From: Gnetum montanum
Taxonomy: Eukaryota > Streptophyta > Gnetopsida > Gnetales > Gnetaceae
Direction of reading: 5' to 3'
Assembly (NCBI GenBank): GCA_015680685.1
Contig: MNCI01033409.1
Location: forward strand, 19,788-83,787
Length of the DNA: 64,000 bases
Under the pieces are notes generated by a model. The model did not search any database. It saw only the letters and a list, made by a program, of their open reading frames with translations, and was not told the origin of the DNA. Below, piece after piece: positions 48,167 through 59,109 of this stretch (within the stretch, counting starts at the first letter, position 1; each line of letters begins with the position of its first letter). The translations under genes and the position numbers were made by a program.

Positions 48167-49145
48167 TGATGAGTGGCAAGGTACCCCTACACTCAACCAT
48201 ACGAAACGAGCATAGCATGCATGATTTGGTTGAACTCTATAGACTAAATTTCTACACACCCCATGGAACACTTGGGGTTAATCATTCATTGTCTTCCCAT
48301 ACTTACTTGTGTTTGTCATGGTGTATGGTTAAGTAAGTCCGAGGTCTATGATTTTTATAGTTTTTAATGTTTTTCTCCTATGCTATCGAGGTGAAGGGTT
48401 GAGAAACTAACTAACTCTAACTAATGACTACGTCTAAATTAATTAGCATAAACATCCATTCCCACTTACTGTACACACCCTAAACTATGCAACCGCAGCT
48501 ACCAAACGCTAATCGTTACCAAGATCACCATGCATAACGCACGTGCTCAAAGTGGTTGTACTGAGGCACTTAACTAGCCTGAACGTAATGAGCATCCATT
48601 GCTTGACTAACCGTACACATCCTTAGATGCTCATAATCAATTCGTACTCATTCTACATTCTAGGAGTTGAGGGTGAGAGAATCTAATCGCGATGAACATC
48701 CGATTCCTTGATTAGACGTACACATCTGTAAATGCTCGTAATCAAGTTGTACTCATGCTGCGCTACTGCAGGGTAATAAATAATAGGTAGGAAATAACAT
48801 GTAATAAATAATAAGTAATAAATCCTATTCCATGCATTACAAGGTTTATCCACAAATCTTGTCTTTATTGCTGTACACAACTTGCGTTCAGGTACAATGT
48901 TGCTCGAATAAAGATCCGTTCACTTGGGGACTCCTACTGTGGGCACATGGAAAATATTCTATCTCTAGAGTGATCAATCTACCAGAGTTTCCCTACTTCT
49001 AGCCTAGGATGGGAAATAAGGGGAGTGCCACCTCTTAGTTATAGATTTGGCGATAGACCGTGATATCGCGTACGCGACATCGCAGGGGACGACACGATAT
49101 CGCATGGGATGCGATATCACGACTGATGCGAATTGCATCTCATAA
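48167..49145 (-). repeat. Elem8 5' LTR
   Basis: 979 bp, with the same tandem block as the 3' LTR. The outermost base pair at 49144-49145 reads AA rather than CA. CpG palindromes lie at 49060-49125. Confidence 0.9.
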
Positions 49146-49267
49146 CAAGGAAACTTTGTACTACTATTGATAATGTTCTTTGTAACCCTTAGAATTGATG
49201 TTTTTATTCATTACTACTACTATTCATATTTTCAATGTTTATAAGTTATGGTTTTGTTGGTAGATAA

Positions 49268-49343
49268 TGCTATGTTATAAATTTCTAATTAGACTATATA
49301 TCTTAGGGCATACTTATATTACAAGTATTTCAGGGTTCCAACA
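49268..49343 (+). repeat. SINE copy 6, tail fragment
   Basis: TATATATCTTAGGGCATACTT...AGGGTTCCAA, the family 3' tail only. Confidence 0.55.
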
Positions 49344-49394
49344 CCCAGCCATCCCCATCCCCCCTCCCCAAAAACAAAATTTTTTATCCCTTAA

Positions 49395-49548
49395 TAATGA
49401 AGTATTAGCCTAGTGGTGAAGACTCTTAATTTGAAAGCTCAAGTCATGGATTTGAATTTGGGGGGGTGGCAATGTTGACTTATAAAGTTCTAATTGGACT
49501 ATATATCTTGGGGAATACCTATATTACAATTATTTTGGATTCCAACAC
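49395..49548 (+). repeat. SINE copy 7
   Basis: A box TAGCCTAGTGGT (49406-49417), B-box-like GGATTTGAATT (49448-49458), tail with ATATATCTTGGGGAATACC and TTCCAACAC end. Confidence 0.75.
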
Positions 49549-50006
49549 CCATTGTTTATCCCTTAGGTTATTTTTTTTTTTGGTGAGAGGTGGCAGGGCT
49601 ATCAGACAACAAAAAAATATTGATAATGAGCAAGAAAAATTCATAGTACATCACATGATTGATACTATGTAGAAAACATCAAAAAATATTGAAAGAGAAA
49701 TATTCGAATTTTAGATTGTCTACTTAAGTGTAAAAAAATAGGTGAAGAAAACTAATTATTAGTAGGAAGGAAGGTCCATTTTCTAACAACATTTACATCA
49801 CTTTTCAACATCCATGCTTAACTTAAAATAGCAAAAGGATTTAAGATAGAGAGTTATGGCTTAATACCAATATTTATATCAAAGTAACAAAATGTAGCAT
49901 ATCTTCTAGAAGATCTTCACCTCATCACTTATTATTAATCTTCCATTTAGAATCTTTACTATTAGGTATAACCTTCTTAGAGGAGGAAGGGGATATTGGG
50001 TGGCAT

Positions 50007-50058
50007 GTGTTGGAACCCTAAAATAATTATAATATAAGTATTCCCTAAGATATATAAC
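50007..50058 (-). repeat. SINE copy 8, tail fragment
   Basis: TGTTGGAACCCTAAAATAATTATAATATAAGT...AAGATATATAA, inverted tail only. Confidence 0.55.
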
Positions 50059-50188
50059 CCATGACTTGTGCATTTGTATTTTGGCATTCTTAATTTTTAA
50101 TCTACAACTTGTTTGGATTATGTTTTCTTTACATGATTCCCTACTAACCTAGTATTGGATGGATAATTGCAGCGGGGGAGAGAGAGAG

Positions 50189-50342
50189 TATTTGAATCCT
50201 AAAATAATTGTAATATAAGTACACCCTAAGATATATAGTTCAATTAAAAATTTCTCACTCAACATTGTCTATGAGAATCAAACCTATTACTTGGAGCTTT
50301 CAAATCAAGAGTCTTACCACTAGGATAACATTTCATTATTTT
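50189..50342 (-). repeat. SINE copy 9
   Basis: Full-length inverted copy. On the reverse strand the A box reads TTATCCTAGTGGTAAG and the B-box region AGGTTTGATTC. Tail AAGATATATAG at 50227-50237. Confidence 0.7.
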
Positions 50343-50378
50343 ACTAACTTAGTATAAGTTAGGAGGTGTTATAATACA

Positions 50379-50520
50379 ACGTGTTAGAACCTAAAAATAA
50401 TTGTAATTTAGGTACAGCCCAAGATATATAGTCTAATTAGAAATTTATAACTCAACATTATCCACCAAAATCATATCAATGACTTAGAGCTTTCAAATCA
50501 AGAGTCTTACCAATAACAAT
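50379..50520 (-). repeat. SINE copy 10
   Basis: Inverted copy, close to copy 9 through GAGCTTTCAAATCAAGAGTCTTACC; its A box is partly lost. Confidence 0.65.
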
Positions 50521-50788
50521 AGAGTTATTATACATCTAACAATATAAAGACCTCTTCTTATAGCTTAATACTTGAACATGAATATCTTTTGAATCAATAA
50601 GACATAGTTTAATTGGTTAAAGCATGTGTATTTTACTAGTACTTATCATAGGCTACAATCCAATGGAGACTACACTAAGACACATGTCATTTAGAGTTAT
50701 GATAAAAACATTTATTCAAGAATTATGATGCTAAGTAGACTGCTAAACATAGAAAACTATTAACAATTCATCTACCTAGCTTTTCTTT

Positions 50789-51260
50789 TCTTAGTTAATA
50801 TCTCTCATGCTTATCTCCTAGTAACACGGAATGAGTATGACTTAATTACAAGCATTTAAGTGTGACTACTTGGTAACCTAGTAGCACACCTAGGATCTAC
50901 ACTTGGTAATCCTAGTGGTAGTTGTGCACGAAGTCCAAGATGTGTATGAATAATCAAGGAATGGATGCTCATCGCATTTAGGCTAGTTTAGATTCTCTTA
51001 CCCTTGCTCTCTTAGCTTAGATAATATTACTTTCCACTACCTTCAAGAGTAGCATTAGATTAGAAACCCATCATACACCTCACTCTTGACTAAACCATAC
51101 GTGACAAAGATAATACTAGTTTAGGTGGGAAGACAACGAACTGCAACCTAAGGCTAACTATCCAGATGCCATAACTAGTCCATCTACGAAGTTCAACCAG
51201 ATCGCGCATGTGACACTCATATTCGTATGGTTGACTGTAGGGGTACCTGATCACTCATCA
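50789..51260 (+). repeat. Elem9 5' LTR, truncated
   Basis: Matches 58168-58639 of the 3' LTR from CTTAGTTAATATCTCTC to CACTCATCA. U3 and the promoter are missing. Confidence 0.85.
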
Positions 51261-51261
51261 T

Positions 51262-51279
51262 TAGCGACGTTACCAAGGA
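51262..51279 (+). promoter_or_regulatory. Elem9 primer-binding site, degraded
   Basis: TAGCGACGTTACCAAGGA at one base from the LTR end, the tRNA-Asp complement with several G to A changes. Confidence 0.6.
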
Positions 51280-51403
51280 CGGTGCTAGTTATCTATATTA
51301 GTTATATCATACAAGGTCATTGTAAAGGACTTAACAATATATCTGTTAGAAGAAAAATAATTATTAAAAGTCAAATATAAATTCACACACAACTCCACAA
51401 CCA

Positions 51404-52580
51404 TGGCTCTCCTACAAAATTACAATAATGCCACACTTAGTGAGGAATTTCATTGGAGAATCAATGAACTATATGACGATGAAGATTGGAGTACACAACC
51501 TGAAGTGGGGGTTTCTTATAAACATGAATGAAAGCAATGTCATTCCAATGCATGAAAGCATAACTTACCTGATGACGATGAACCCCTACTGGCCACTACA
51601 AGCTTAACGCAAATACAAGAGGCTGTTCAAATCTCTTGTAGGGATCATAAAAAGAGCTGTCTACCCAGGCTTGATTTAAACAACTTTCCTAATTTTTCAG
51701 GAGGCTATGACTTAGATCTGTATCAACATTTACAAGCCTTCTACAATGCCTACACATGGAATAACATTGATAACAAGTGGCAAAAACTTAAGCTCTTTCC
51801 CATGACACTCGTTGGCCAAGAAAAACTATGGTATAGACCATTAAAACCAAATTCAATACGACGTTGGTCAACAATGGTAGAAGTCTTTAACAAAAAATAC
51901 CAAACCTACGCAAGAGTATCAGCCTTGAGGAAACAAATCCAAGGATGGAAACAAGCACAACATGAACCCTTGGACATGGCCTTAGAAAGATATTACGCAT
52001 TGTTAAACAACTTTCCAGGCCATGGGTTTTCTGAGGAAAGGCTAATGTACCATATCATTGATGGGCTTCGTGATGCAACAAGAGAGATCTTAGGAATGTA
52101 TGCCCAAGGTCAACTATATGAACTACAAACCCATCAATTCCAAGAGCTTATTAAGCGGGTAGCAAAAGAAGAAGGAGAAATGGCTAGATGGGAGAGTGTT
52201 GAAAAACATCAATGGGACCAAAATCTCAATTTAACAAAGGTCCATGATCATAGAAAGGAGAAATCAACCAATCTCAAGGTGGAAGAATCATCTTTGTCGG
52301 TACAACAATCGTTAGAAGAAGTCGAGGCAGAGATCAATAAGATGTTGGAATGGACATATCAAAAGTGTGGAGAATATATCGATATTATTGGAGATAGAGT
52401 TTTGACAACCCAAGAAGCAGGACAAAATAGTAGATAATTGGAAATAAGGGATAAGGAAAATAAGAGCTCAACTGCCAATCATATGTATGAATGCAACATA
52501 TGCCTGTACGATCACCCCAAGGGCCAATGCCCAATATTGTTACATTTATATGAGCATTAGGAAAGCACATTACATCCAGA
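51404..52580 (+). pseudogene. Elem9 gag
   Basis: ATG at 51404, a frameshift near 51530, then a capsid open from 51802 to 52437. The capsid has NNFPNFSGGYD, LFPMTLVGQEKLWYR, IRRWSTMVEVFNKKYQT, GWKQAQHEPLDMALERYYALL and HQFQELIKRVAKEEGE, a Retrotrans_gag pattern. A zinc-knuckle-like C-X2-C-X3-H-X4-C (CNICLYDHPKGQC) lies at 52492-52530. Unlike Elem4, 8 and 10 it lacks the long Arg/His/Ser-rich N-terminal region, so its N-terminus is about 270 residues shorter. TAG/TAA stops follow after 52437. Confidence 0.8.
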
Positions 52581-54025
52581 GTTCATACAGAGATACTGTG
52601 TTCGATCACAGTGGCAACAATCCTAGTCATGGGGGAGACCACCACTAAACTGGAGACACCCTTCGTATCATCCGAACCTGAATGCATATCTTATTCAACA
52701 TCTTGTCTCTCCAACTAGGCCAACGCACTTTATCTTACCATAGTACCATTCTCCTCAATACTATTAGCCCATGCCTCCAATACAACCACCACCTTGTGTA
52801 CCCTATGCTCCTCCTAACTTTCAACATTCTCATTTTTCCCTCCTTCTACATCACCACCAACTATTCCTAAGGTGTCTGCACTACAGCAACAACCCATGAA
52901 CATTACTTGTGCTACTACTTCCAACAACAATGAGAAAAATTAGCAACATCGAAGGTGCCCCTTCTTTAAAAATGACCCTAAGAAGGGACAACACAATTCT
53001 GAGGCCACTACATCCTCCAACTCAGCACATGTCCAACCTTATGGTGCACCCTTATCTTTGAACCCAACGCCTCATGTAACTTCATCAGGGCCACCAACTC
53101 ACACTCCGACAACAATACGACCCAATGAACATAGCTGCGGAGAGCAACAACCCAATCCTTGCATACCATCTAACGGTCCCAAATATCATAGTGGGTCAAC
53201 TCATTATCTGGGAACTACATCATAAAAATTGCCCCACTATGCTCATTATAATCAAGCGTGTGAACCCCGATGGGGTAAGTATGGCCAAGCCCCAATACTT
53301 CCAACATGCAAGGATCCTCATCTTCCATTTATTAATCCTTGCCATACCCAATCGTTTAGTTATGGGGGATACCCCCCATTCTAATAGCAAACAGGATTAA
53401 TAAATACTAAGATCATGCAACGTGGTTGTACTAAGATCCTTGTAGATCTAACAACAAATGGGAGTAAGAATAATCAAAAGGGCACCCAAAAATCCAATGC
53501 TATTCTAGGGGGTTCCACTAGAAAGACATGCACCCATGCCTAAAGGTTGGCGTCTTCTCTGGATTCAGTATTCAAAAAAATAAGAAGAGAGAAAAGAGAA
53601 AAAAAAAAACAAAAAAAAAGTTCCATAAAAAAATCACTCCTCCCTTGGACGAAACGCCAAGTGATCGTACACCTTCTTGTTATGGTACTCTCGTAGTTGC
53701 TCATCATGGGATGAAACAATGTGATGTTACTGATTAGAGGAATGGACTCGGTCCTAATCTTGAAATGATGGGTTAATGACATGTTAATCATCCTTTACAC
53801 GTAGGATTCACTGTGCCCTAGGTCAGTTACCTCATGTCCCAATCTCTACGATCCCTTCTATAGTTTGTCTCATCTCACTGTTCGTGTAATTATAGCTCAT
53901 TTCGTGTGTAACATAGAATTCTTACCTCATTCCGATGATATTTACATGTGTGTGTTTTGTGGAATTAGTACGAATTACATCTAACCCTTCTAGTGCCCAT
54001 GGACACTTTAAGTGTGGTTACACAA
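52581..54025 (+). other. Elem9 Pro-rich gag tail and spacer, pol absent
   Basis: Up to about 53400 a low-complexity Pro/Gln/Ser-rich reading continues with many stops, like the linker before protease in Elem10. AGTCATGGGGG sits at 52625-52635. An open stretch at 53125-53400 shows no protease motif. From 53400 to 54025 nothing coding can be recognised. No D-S-G, YxDD or integrase motif was found on either strand. Confidence 0.55.
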
Positions 54026-54387
54026 GGGCATTATAGGTTGGAACCTACTTTGTGGAGGATCCACTTGTGTAATATTTTGTAATCTTCACTTATGATATAG
54101 CTCACACACACCATTTCTCACCCTCAGCTTATTTTTTTCATAACATTCTTTCCTTACTATTACCCCTCTGAATTTCAACGTTCCCATGAACCATCACATA
54201 ACCTTTTTCTTACCACCCAAGGTTTTATTGATAAAATACACACCATCATCATTAATTGTGCCTTTCAAATTAATGGAATTATCCTAGAACCCCTTGATCA
54301 TATCCTAATTTCCTAACTTACAACGTTGATTTTAAGAAAATCCTTTAAAAATTCGGTATTTTTGTTGTGCTTCATGTCACTAGGGTT

Positions 54388-54446
54388 GTGATATCGCGTA
54401 CGTGATGTATCGTATGTGATATCATGTCCCCGCAACCTATAAATAG
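54388..54446 (+). promoter_or_regulatory. Internal promoter-like block of Elem9
   Basis: GATATCGCGTACGTGAT boxes and CTATAAATAG at 54437-54446, about 480 bp ahead of ORF-X. Same arrangement as Elem1 366-440. Confidence 0.5.
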
Positions 54447-54910
54447 ATGCCCCCACCCTGAAACACTTAGCATCATTTTTGCTATTCACACGGGGGAGTT
54501 TTCAAATTTTTTTCTCTACGACTTGCAATTGAGCGACCCTTGCTTTTCTCACTATATCTCGCTCGCTAGTACTCTGATTTTAATTTTGTTTGAACCTACT
54601 TGAACCCAGAGTGTTCAGCTTAGTCGTGGGGGAGGAACATCTGCCAAAAAGCACCTAACTTTTTTGGAATTTATCATCGCCCAAAGGACATCATCTAGGG
54701 TAATTAACTATAACACTTAAAATAATTGTGCCTAAAAATCATTTAATCCCTAGGTATACTGAGAAACTAAAATGGGAAACCACCTAAGTCATAGGACTTA
54801 TTATTACAGTTTTTCAGCAGTATCACACGTGCTAACATAAGATCATTAATTAAGGTAAGCAGTAAGATATAACTTAATTTCAAAAACAACCTTACTAACG
54901 CTTGACCCCG

Positions 54911-54921
54911 TGTGATTGCAG
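54911..54921 (+). promoter_or_regulatory. Splice-acceptor-like site at ORF-X (Elem9)
   Basis: TGTGATTGCAG directly before ATG 54922, identical to Elem1. Confidence 0.5.
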
Positions 54922-57690
54922 ATGGCCACAAAACATGGACAACAAGAGGGTTCTTCTCAAGTTGGAAACAAACGATCTTGGAGAGGTGGAAGATAAGATC
55001 CTACCGAACAACATGCAGAATAGGAGGAACAATCATTCAACATTCATCAAGAAGATCCTCCTACCGTATGGTCCAAGCAGGCAGAAGGAGGAGTTGCTAC
55101 AGCATCTGAATGGGGACAACATCTCATGTTTCCCCAAGATTGTGTTCAGGCCATCCATGAAAAGTCCATTCATTGCAGTGATTATGGAATTGAACTTTGA
55201 ATCTTTTGCAAAGTTCACTCCTGAGGCCGTTAGGGATCACCTCAAAGGATCCCCATTATGGCCTACCCTCTCTACAAGCGGTGCCTGGTACCTAGGGGAG
55301 ACGTACCAGTTTTGGCACAACAGAGAGCAAGGCACTACTGTCAACATTTGTGGTGTGATAGTTGATTTCTCTACGTAGGCCATTTCAAAAGTGTTAAACC
55401 TTCCGAACACAGGGTCCAAAGTTGCTCAGTTATCCACCCGTTCAAACCCCGATGTGCGACGAGATTGGTTAGAGAAGGCTTATGGCAGAGATAAAACATT
55501 TGGTGAGTTGATGATGGAAGATAATTTACTTTAAAATTGGAACATATCACCTCTTCCCCATGAAGGGCTTAAAAAGAATATCAACGTATGTGGCTAGAGG
55601 ATGTGTAGTGCTGATGAGAAAGGTTACCGCTAACCTACCCCATCTATATTTAACGGAGATCTTGAGGCAATTTGAGAAACAGAAGATAGGGAAGATGGTG
55701 CTACCTTTACCTTGTCTTATCAGAAGGCTTTGCTGACATGTTGGTATTTGGGGGTACACCAATGATGTCCTCTAAAAAGCCCAAACTACTTCATATGCTT
55801 AGGTGCCGGCTCCAAGGAAAAGCACTGGTGAAGAGCTGGGACCAGAACAAGAAGAACAACAGATGGCTGGACCAACTGCAACTCAACTTGCAGGACCTAG
55901 CCAACCTTCAAGCACAGGCCCTAGACAACAATAGGAAGTAGGGCCCAGCACAGGCCAGGATCAATAGCCGCCACAAGACTACAAACCGTCAATGAGCCAT
56001 CTTAGGGCCATCGCTGAGACGATCAGTTGGAGAAGCCGTGATGACACAAACCTCTTCCTTGTCATCGATGATGCCATTCAGCCTACTATTTATTTGGATC
56101 GCAAAAGGAGAAAAATGTCTATTCACACAAGAGGAGGGGAAAGTAGATGGTCACAACAGATCTCAGGTTACATGGCATCTTTCCAAGTGCAGTTAGAAAC
56201 TGGTGAAGGGGCCACTATAGTGGTCATGCAATACCAGAATGCCATGGGAGTTGTACAAGTGGTCACAGACCACATCAAGGAATCATTCAATGTACCTGTT
56301 GTATCACCAGTAGATCTCACAAGAGCACGAGATGCTCAAACTTTAGCTAGAACCTCAATGACTCCTGCAGAACATGAGGATGTGCTTGATCAATTGCTCC
56401 AAATAGGGCAAGTAATGACGTCCCTGTTTGACATCCCTTAGGATGTTACGGTAATTCAATCAAACCTAATTTCTACAAAGGGGAAGCTAGTCTTATCAGA
56501 AGTGAGGGCTGAGCATGTGGAAGCAGAAGTGCAAAAATTGCAAGAGTAGCTCATGGCCTTACAACCAGCGGGACCCTCTGCAATTTGTTCTCGCATACCA
56601 GCTAGATAATTTTAGAACTGAGCAACTAACCAAGCTAATAACAGAGAATAAAAAGGTGGTTGATGAAAAAGAGAAGGCTGTTTGGGATGCCTCCATGGCA
56701 CAAGTGAAAACTCATGCGCATATCAAGGCACTCAAGGCCTTACAAGAAGAAAACAAGCAGCTCGTTGTAGACAACCTTAGGTTGACCACTACAGAAAAGT
56801 AGAAGAATGTTCTCAAGGAACACTTCCATCAATTACGAGTATAATTCATCCAGGTCAACCAAGACGTAAGCCATTTAGCTAGAGAAAATCGAACCCTCTC
56901 AATGGAGGAGGTATACACCATTCTTCAAAAGTCAGCTATTGAGATAAGCATGTGGAAAAATGAGGCTAAACGACATGAAAAGCTAAAGGAGCACTTCCGA
57001 GATCAGGTCGGGATGTACAAAAAGATCCTTGAGAAGGAGATCCATATGGCCAAGGCCCAGATCAATGCTATCAGTGCTCAACACACTGACTAGCAAGCCA
57101 TATTGGACACATATGCCTTTGCCCACCAAGCGAAAGTTAAAAACCAAGACCTGCAGATTTAGGATTTGATAGAATACATGGAGTTGGCCAATCTAAGGTA
57201 TGCCAACCTTGCCATGTTAATAGCAGGGCACCCGAGAACAGAGCTCGAGCAACAGGTAACAACCACCCATATCAAACACGAAGAAAAATTTGCAGAATGC
57301 AAGAAGCTGTTGGAGAAACTGGAAGTTGCAAATTCTAAACTTGAGGTGGTGAAAGCCAGCTACCAAGGACAGAAAGGTGTTGCCATAGACTTGGCTCGAT
57401 AGCTAGCAAATTTTCAAGAGTACAAGGATAAAACCAGAGCCTATGAGGAGGAACGACAAGTGTTCGCAGCTTAGTATGTCAAGGCCAATAAAATGTTTCC
57501 GCAACTACCCTATCCATGGGAAGTGCCAACTCCATCAAACATTGGAACATTAGCATGGATGTCACAAGACCCTCGAACTGAAGAGGAGAAGCTCCAGGCC
57601 ATACTTCAATACCATCAAGCCTCAAAACCTGGAGCACAAGACAAAGGGAAGGCATCAATGGAGGAGCCACCGCCACCTAGAACTACATGA
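54922..57690 (+). pseudogene. ORF-X copy 3 (Elem9), the longest readable
   Basis: About 920 codons in shifting frames. A basic Gln-rich N-terminus is followed by the globular part with LKGSPLWPTL, WYLGETYQFWHNREQGTTVN (55225-55360), YHLFPMKGLKRIS (55545 onward) and LPCLIRRLC-like sequence. The linker is Pro/Gln-rich, then MSHLRAIAETISW, FQVQLETGEGATIVVM and MTPAEHEDVLDQLLQ. After that comes a coiled coil of about 350 residues, including ELANLRYANLAMLIAGHPRTELEQ and ending in a Pro tail (FPQLPYPWEVPTP; EEPPPPRTT, TGA at 57688). No signal peptide, membrane segment or catalytic motif is evident, so a classical envelope is unlikely. Role unknown. Confidence 0.7.
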
Positions 57691-57839
57691 GTTCCAAAAT
57701 TTTTGTAGATGTAGAACATTTTGTGTTGTGTCTTTGTTTTGTTTTCATTCCACACTATGGAATAATCCCATTTTCCCATCTAATAATCTCATACCTATCC
57801 ACTGTGTAATCATTGTAACTCAAGAACAAGTTTTCATTT

Positions 57840-57852
57840 AGTCACGGGGGTA
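57840..57852 (+). promoter_or_regulatory. Elem9 polypurine tract
   Basis: AGTCACGGGGGTA directly before the 3' LTR; one base differs from Elem8. Confidence 0.8.
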
Positions 57853-58639
57853 TGATGAGTCGTCATTTAGGGCGACTGCAATATCACAACCCACCGCAAT
57901 GTCTATAAATAAGAGGTGGCTTTCTTAGTTTTAGGATCTAGTTTGCAGTCCCTTAGCCAAACTCTTGCAGTTTTTCCTTCTTAGAGTTAGAAGTATTTTC
58001 CAGTGTATGCCCGTAGTGTGGTGATTGTAATTGTATGTCATCCTTTATTCGAGTGTGACGTACTTGGACATGCACATGACTGGCAATAAAGATCAAAATT
58101 ACTTCATCATTGCAGCATTCACTTAGATTAATCATTTAATTAACTATTTAATTATTATTTACTACTTTCTTAGTTAATATCTCTCACCCTTATCTCCTAG
58201 TAACGTGGAATGAGTACGACTTGATTACGAGCATTTAAGTGTGACTACATGGTAACCCAGTAGCGTACCTAGGATCTACGCTTGGTAATCCCAGTGGTAG
58301 TCATGCACGAAGCCTAAGATGTGTATGGATAATCAAGGAACAGATGCTCATCGCACTTAGGCTAGTTTAGATTCTCTTACCCTTTCTCTCTTAGCTTAGA
58401 TAATATTACTTTCCATTGCCTTCAGGAGTAGCATTAGATTAGAAACCCATCATACACCTCACTCTGGACTAAACCAAACATGACAAAGATAATACTAGTC
58501 TAGGTGGGAAGACAGTGAACTGCGACCTAAGGCTAACTGTCTAGATGCCACAACTAGTCTGTCTATGAAGTTTGACCGGATCGCACGTGTAACGCTCGTA
58601 TTCGTATGGTTGAGTGTAGGGGTACCTCGCCACTCATCA
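57853..58639 (+). repeat. Elem9 3' LTR
   Basis: 787 bp, TGATGAG to CTCATCA. TATAAATAAG at 57904-57913, CAATAAAG near 58084. The block structure is close to the Elem4 LTR read in reverse. Confidence 0.9.
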
Positions 58640-58716
58640 CTCAGTGACCTCTCGGTGTTTCAACTGCTGATGTTTTTAGATGTCATAGTTTTTGGCGCTA
58701 GAAGGAGGGCTTGAAC

Positions 58717-58975
58717 AATGTCCCGCACAGTGTAGTGGCTACATCATGCATAACGTAGCAACGTAGCAGGTACACCCTACGTAGTATAGCAGCTATGTCA
58801 TCCATAGCGTAGTAGCGTAGCAAGTACACCTTGTGTAGCATAACAACTACGTCACCCGTAGCATAGTAGGTACACCATGTGCAGCGTAGAGGCTACGTCA
58901 CGCGTAGCGTAGCAGCGTAGCAAGTACACCCTACATAGCATAGTGGCTATGTCACGCACAGTGTAGCAAGCATGA
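58717..58975 (+). repeat. CpG-rich 54-bp minisatellite
   Basis: TACACC marks unit starts at 58771, 58825, 58871 and 58925 (spacing 54, 46, 54). Each unit combines GTAGC, GGCTACGTCACGC and GTAGCGTAGCAGCGTAGC phrases. About four and a half units lie between Elem9 and Elem10. The density of CG and TG/CA pairs contrasts with the flanks. Confidence 0.8.
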
Positions 58976-59109
58976 CACACTCCAGCATAGCAAGCTCCAG
59001 CACAGCGAGTGCAACACCAATGTTGGCCATTTTTAGTAGTTTTCATACTTGGCATTTTTTCTGCATTTTTACTCTTAGCCATTTTTTCTATATTTTTATA
59101 CTTAGCCAT

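Larger units (their letters stand above)
41895..49145 (-). mobile_element. Elem8: complete gag-protease LTR retrotransposon without pol
   Basis: 7251 bp on the minus strand, flanked by the perfect target duplication CAAGG (41890-41894 and 49146-49150). 5' LTR 49145-48167, tRNA-Asp PBS 48165-48148, gag-protease 48024-44812, 1.9 kb of mostly non-coding 3' sequence, polypurine tract 42900-42888, 3' LTR 42887-41895. Both LTRs, PBS and PPT are in order, and apart from the 562-N gap inside gag the internal region is continuous. RT, RNase H and integrase are absent, so pol loss preceded insertion. It was presumably mobilised by a related full element. The LTRs differ at about 30 of the first 345 bases by hand count, mostly transitions, so the insertion is old. 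Confidence 0.9.
50789..58639 (+). mobile_element. Elem9: Athila-like element with gag and ORF-X but no pol
   Basis: Plus-strand element with a 5'-truncated LTR (50789-51260), degraded tRNA-Asp PBS (51262-51279), gag from 51404, about 1.1 kb without recognisable domain, a TATA-bearing leader, ORF-X (54922-57690), polypurine tract (57840-57852) and a full 3' LTR (57853-58639). Protease, RT, RNase H and integrase cannot be found between gag and ORF-X. The 5' truncation prevents a target-duplication test. Confidence 0.85.

Noticed and set aside
50610-50680. tRNA-like stretch TAGTTTAATTGGTTAAAGCATG ... GGCTACAATCC
   Set aside because: A-box and B-box-like phrases are present but no cloverleaf or acceptor stem could be formed by eye; possibly another SINE head.
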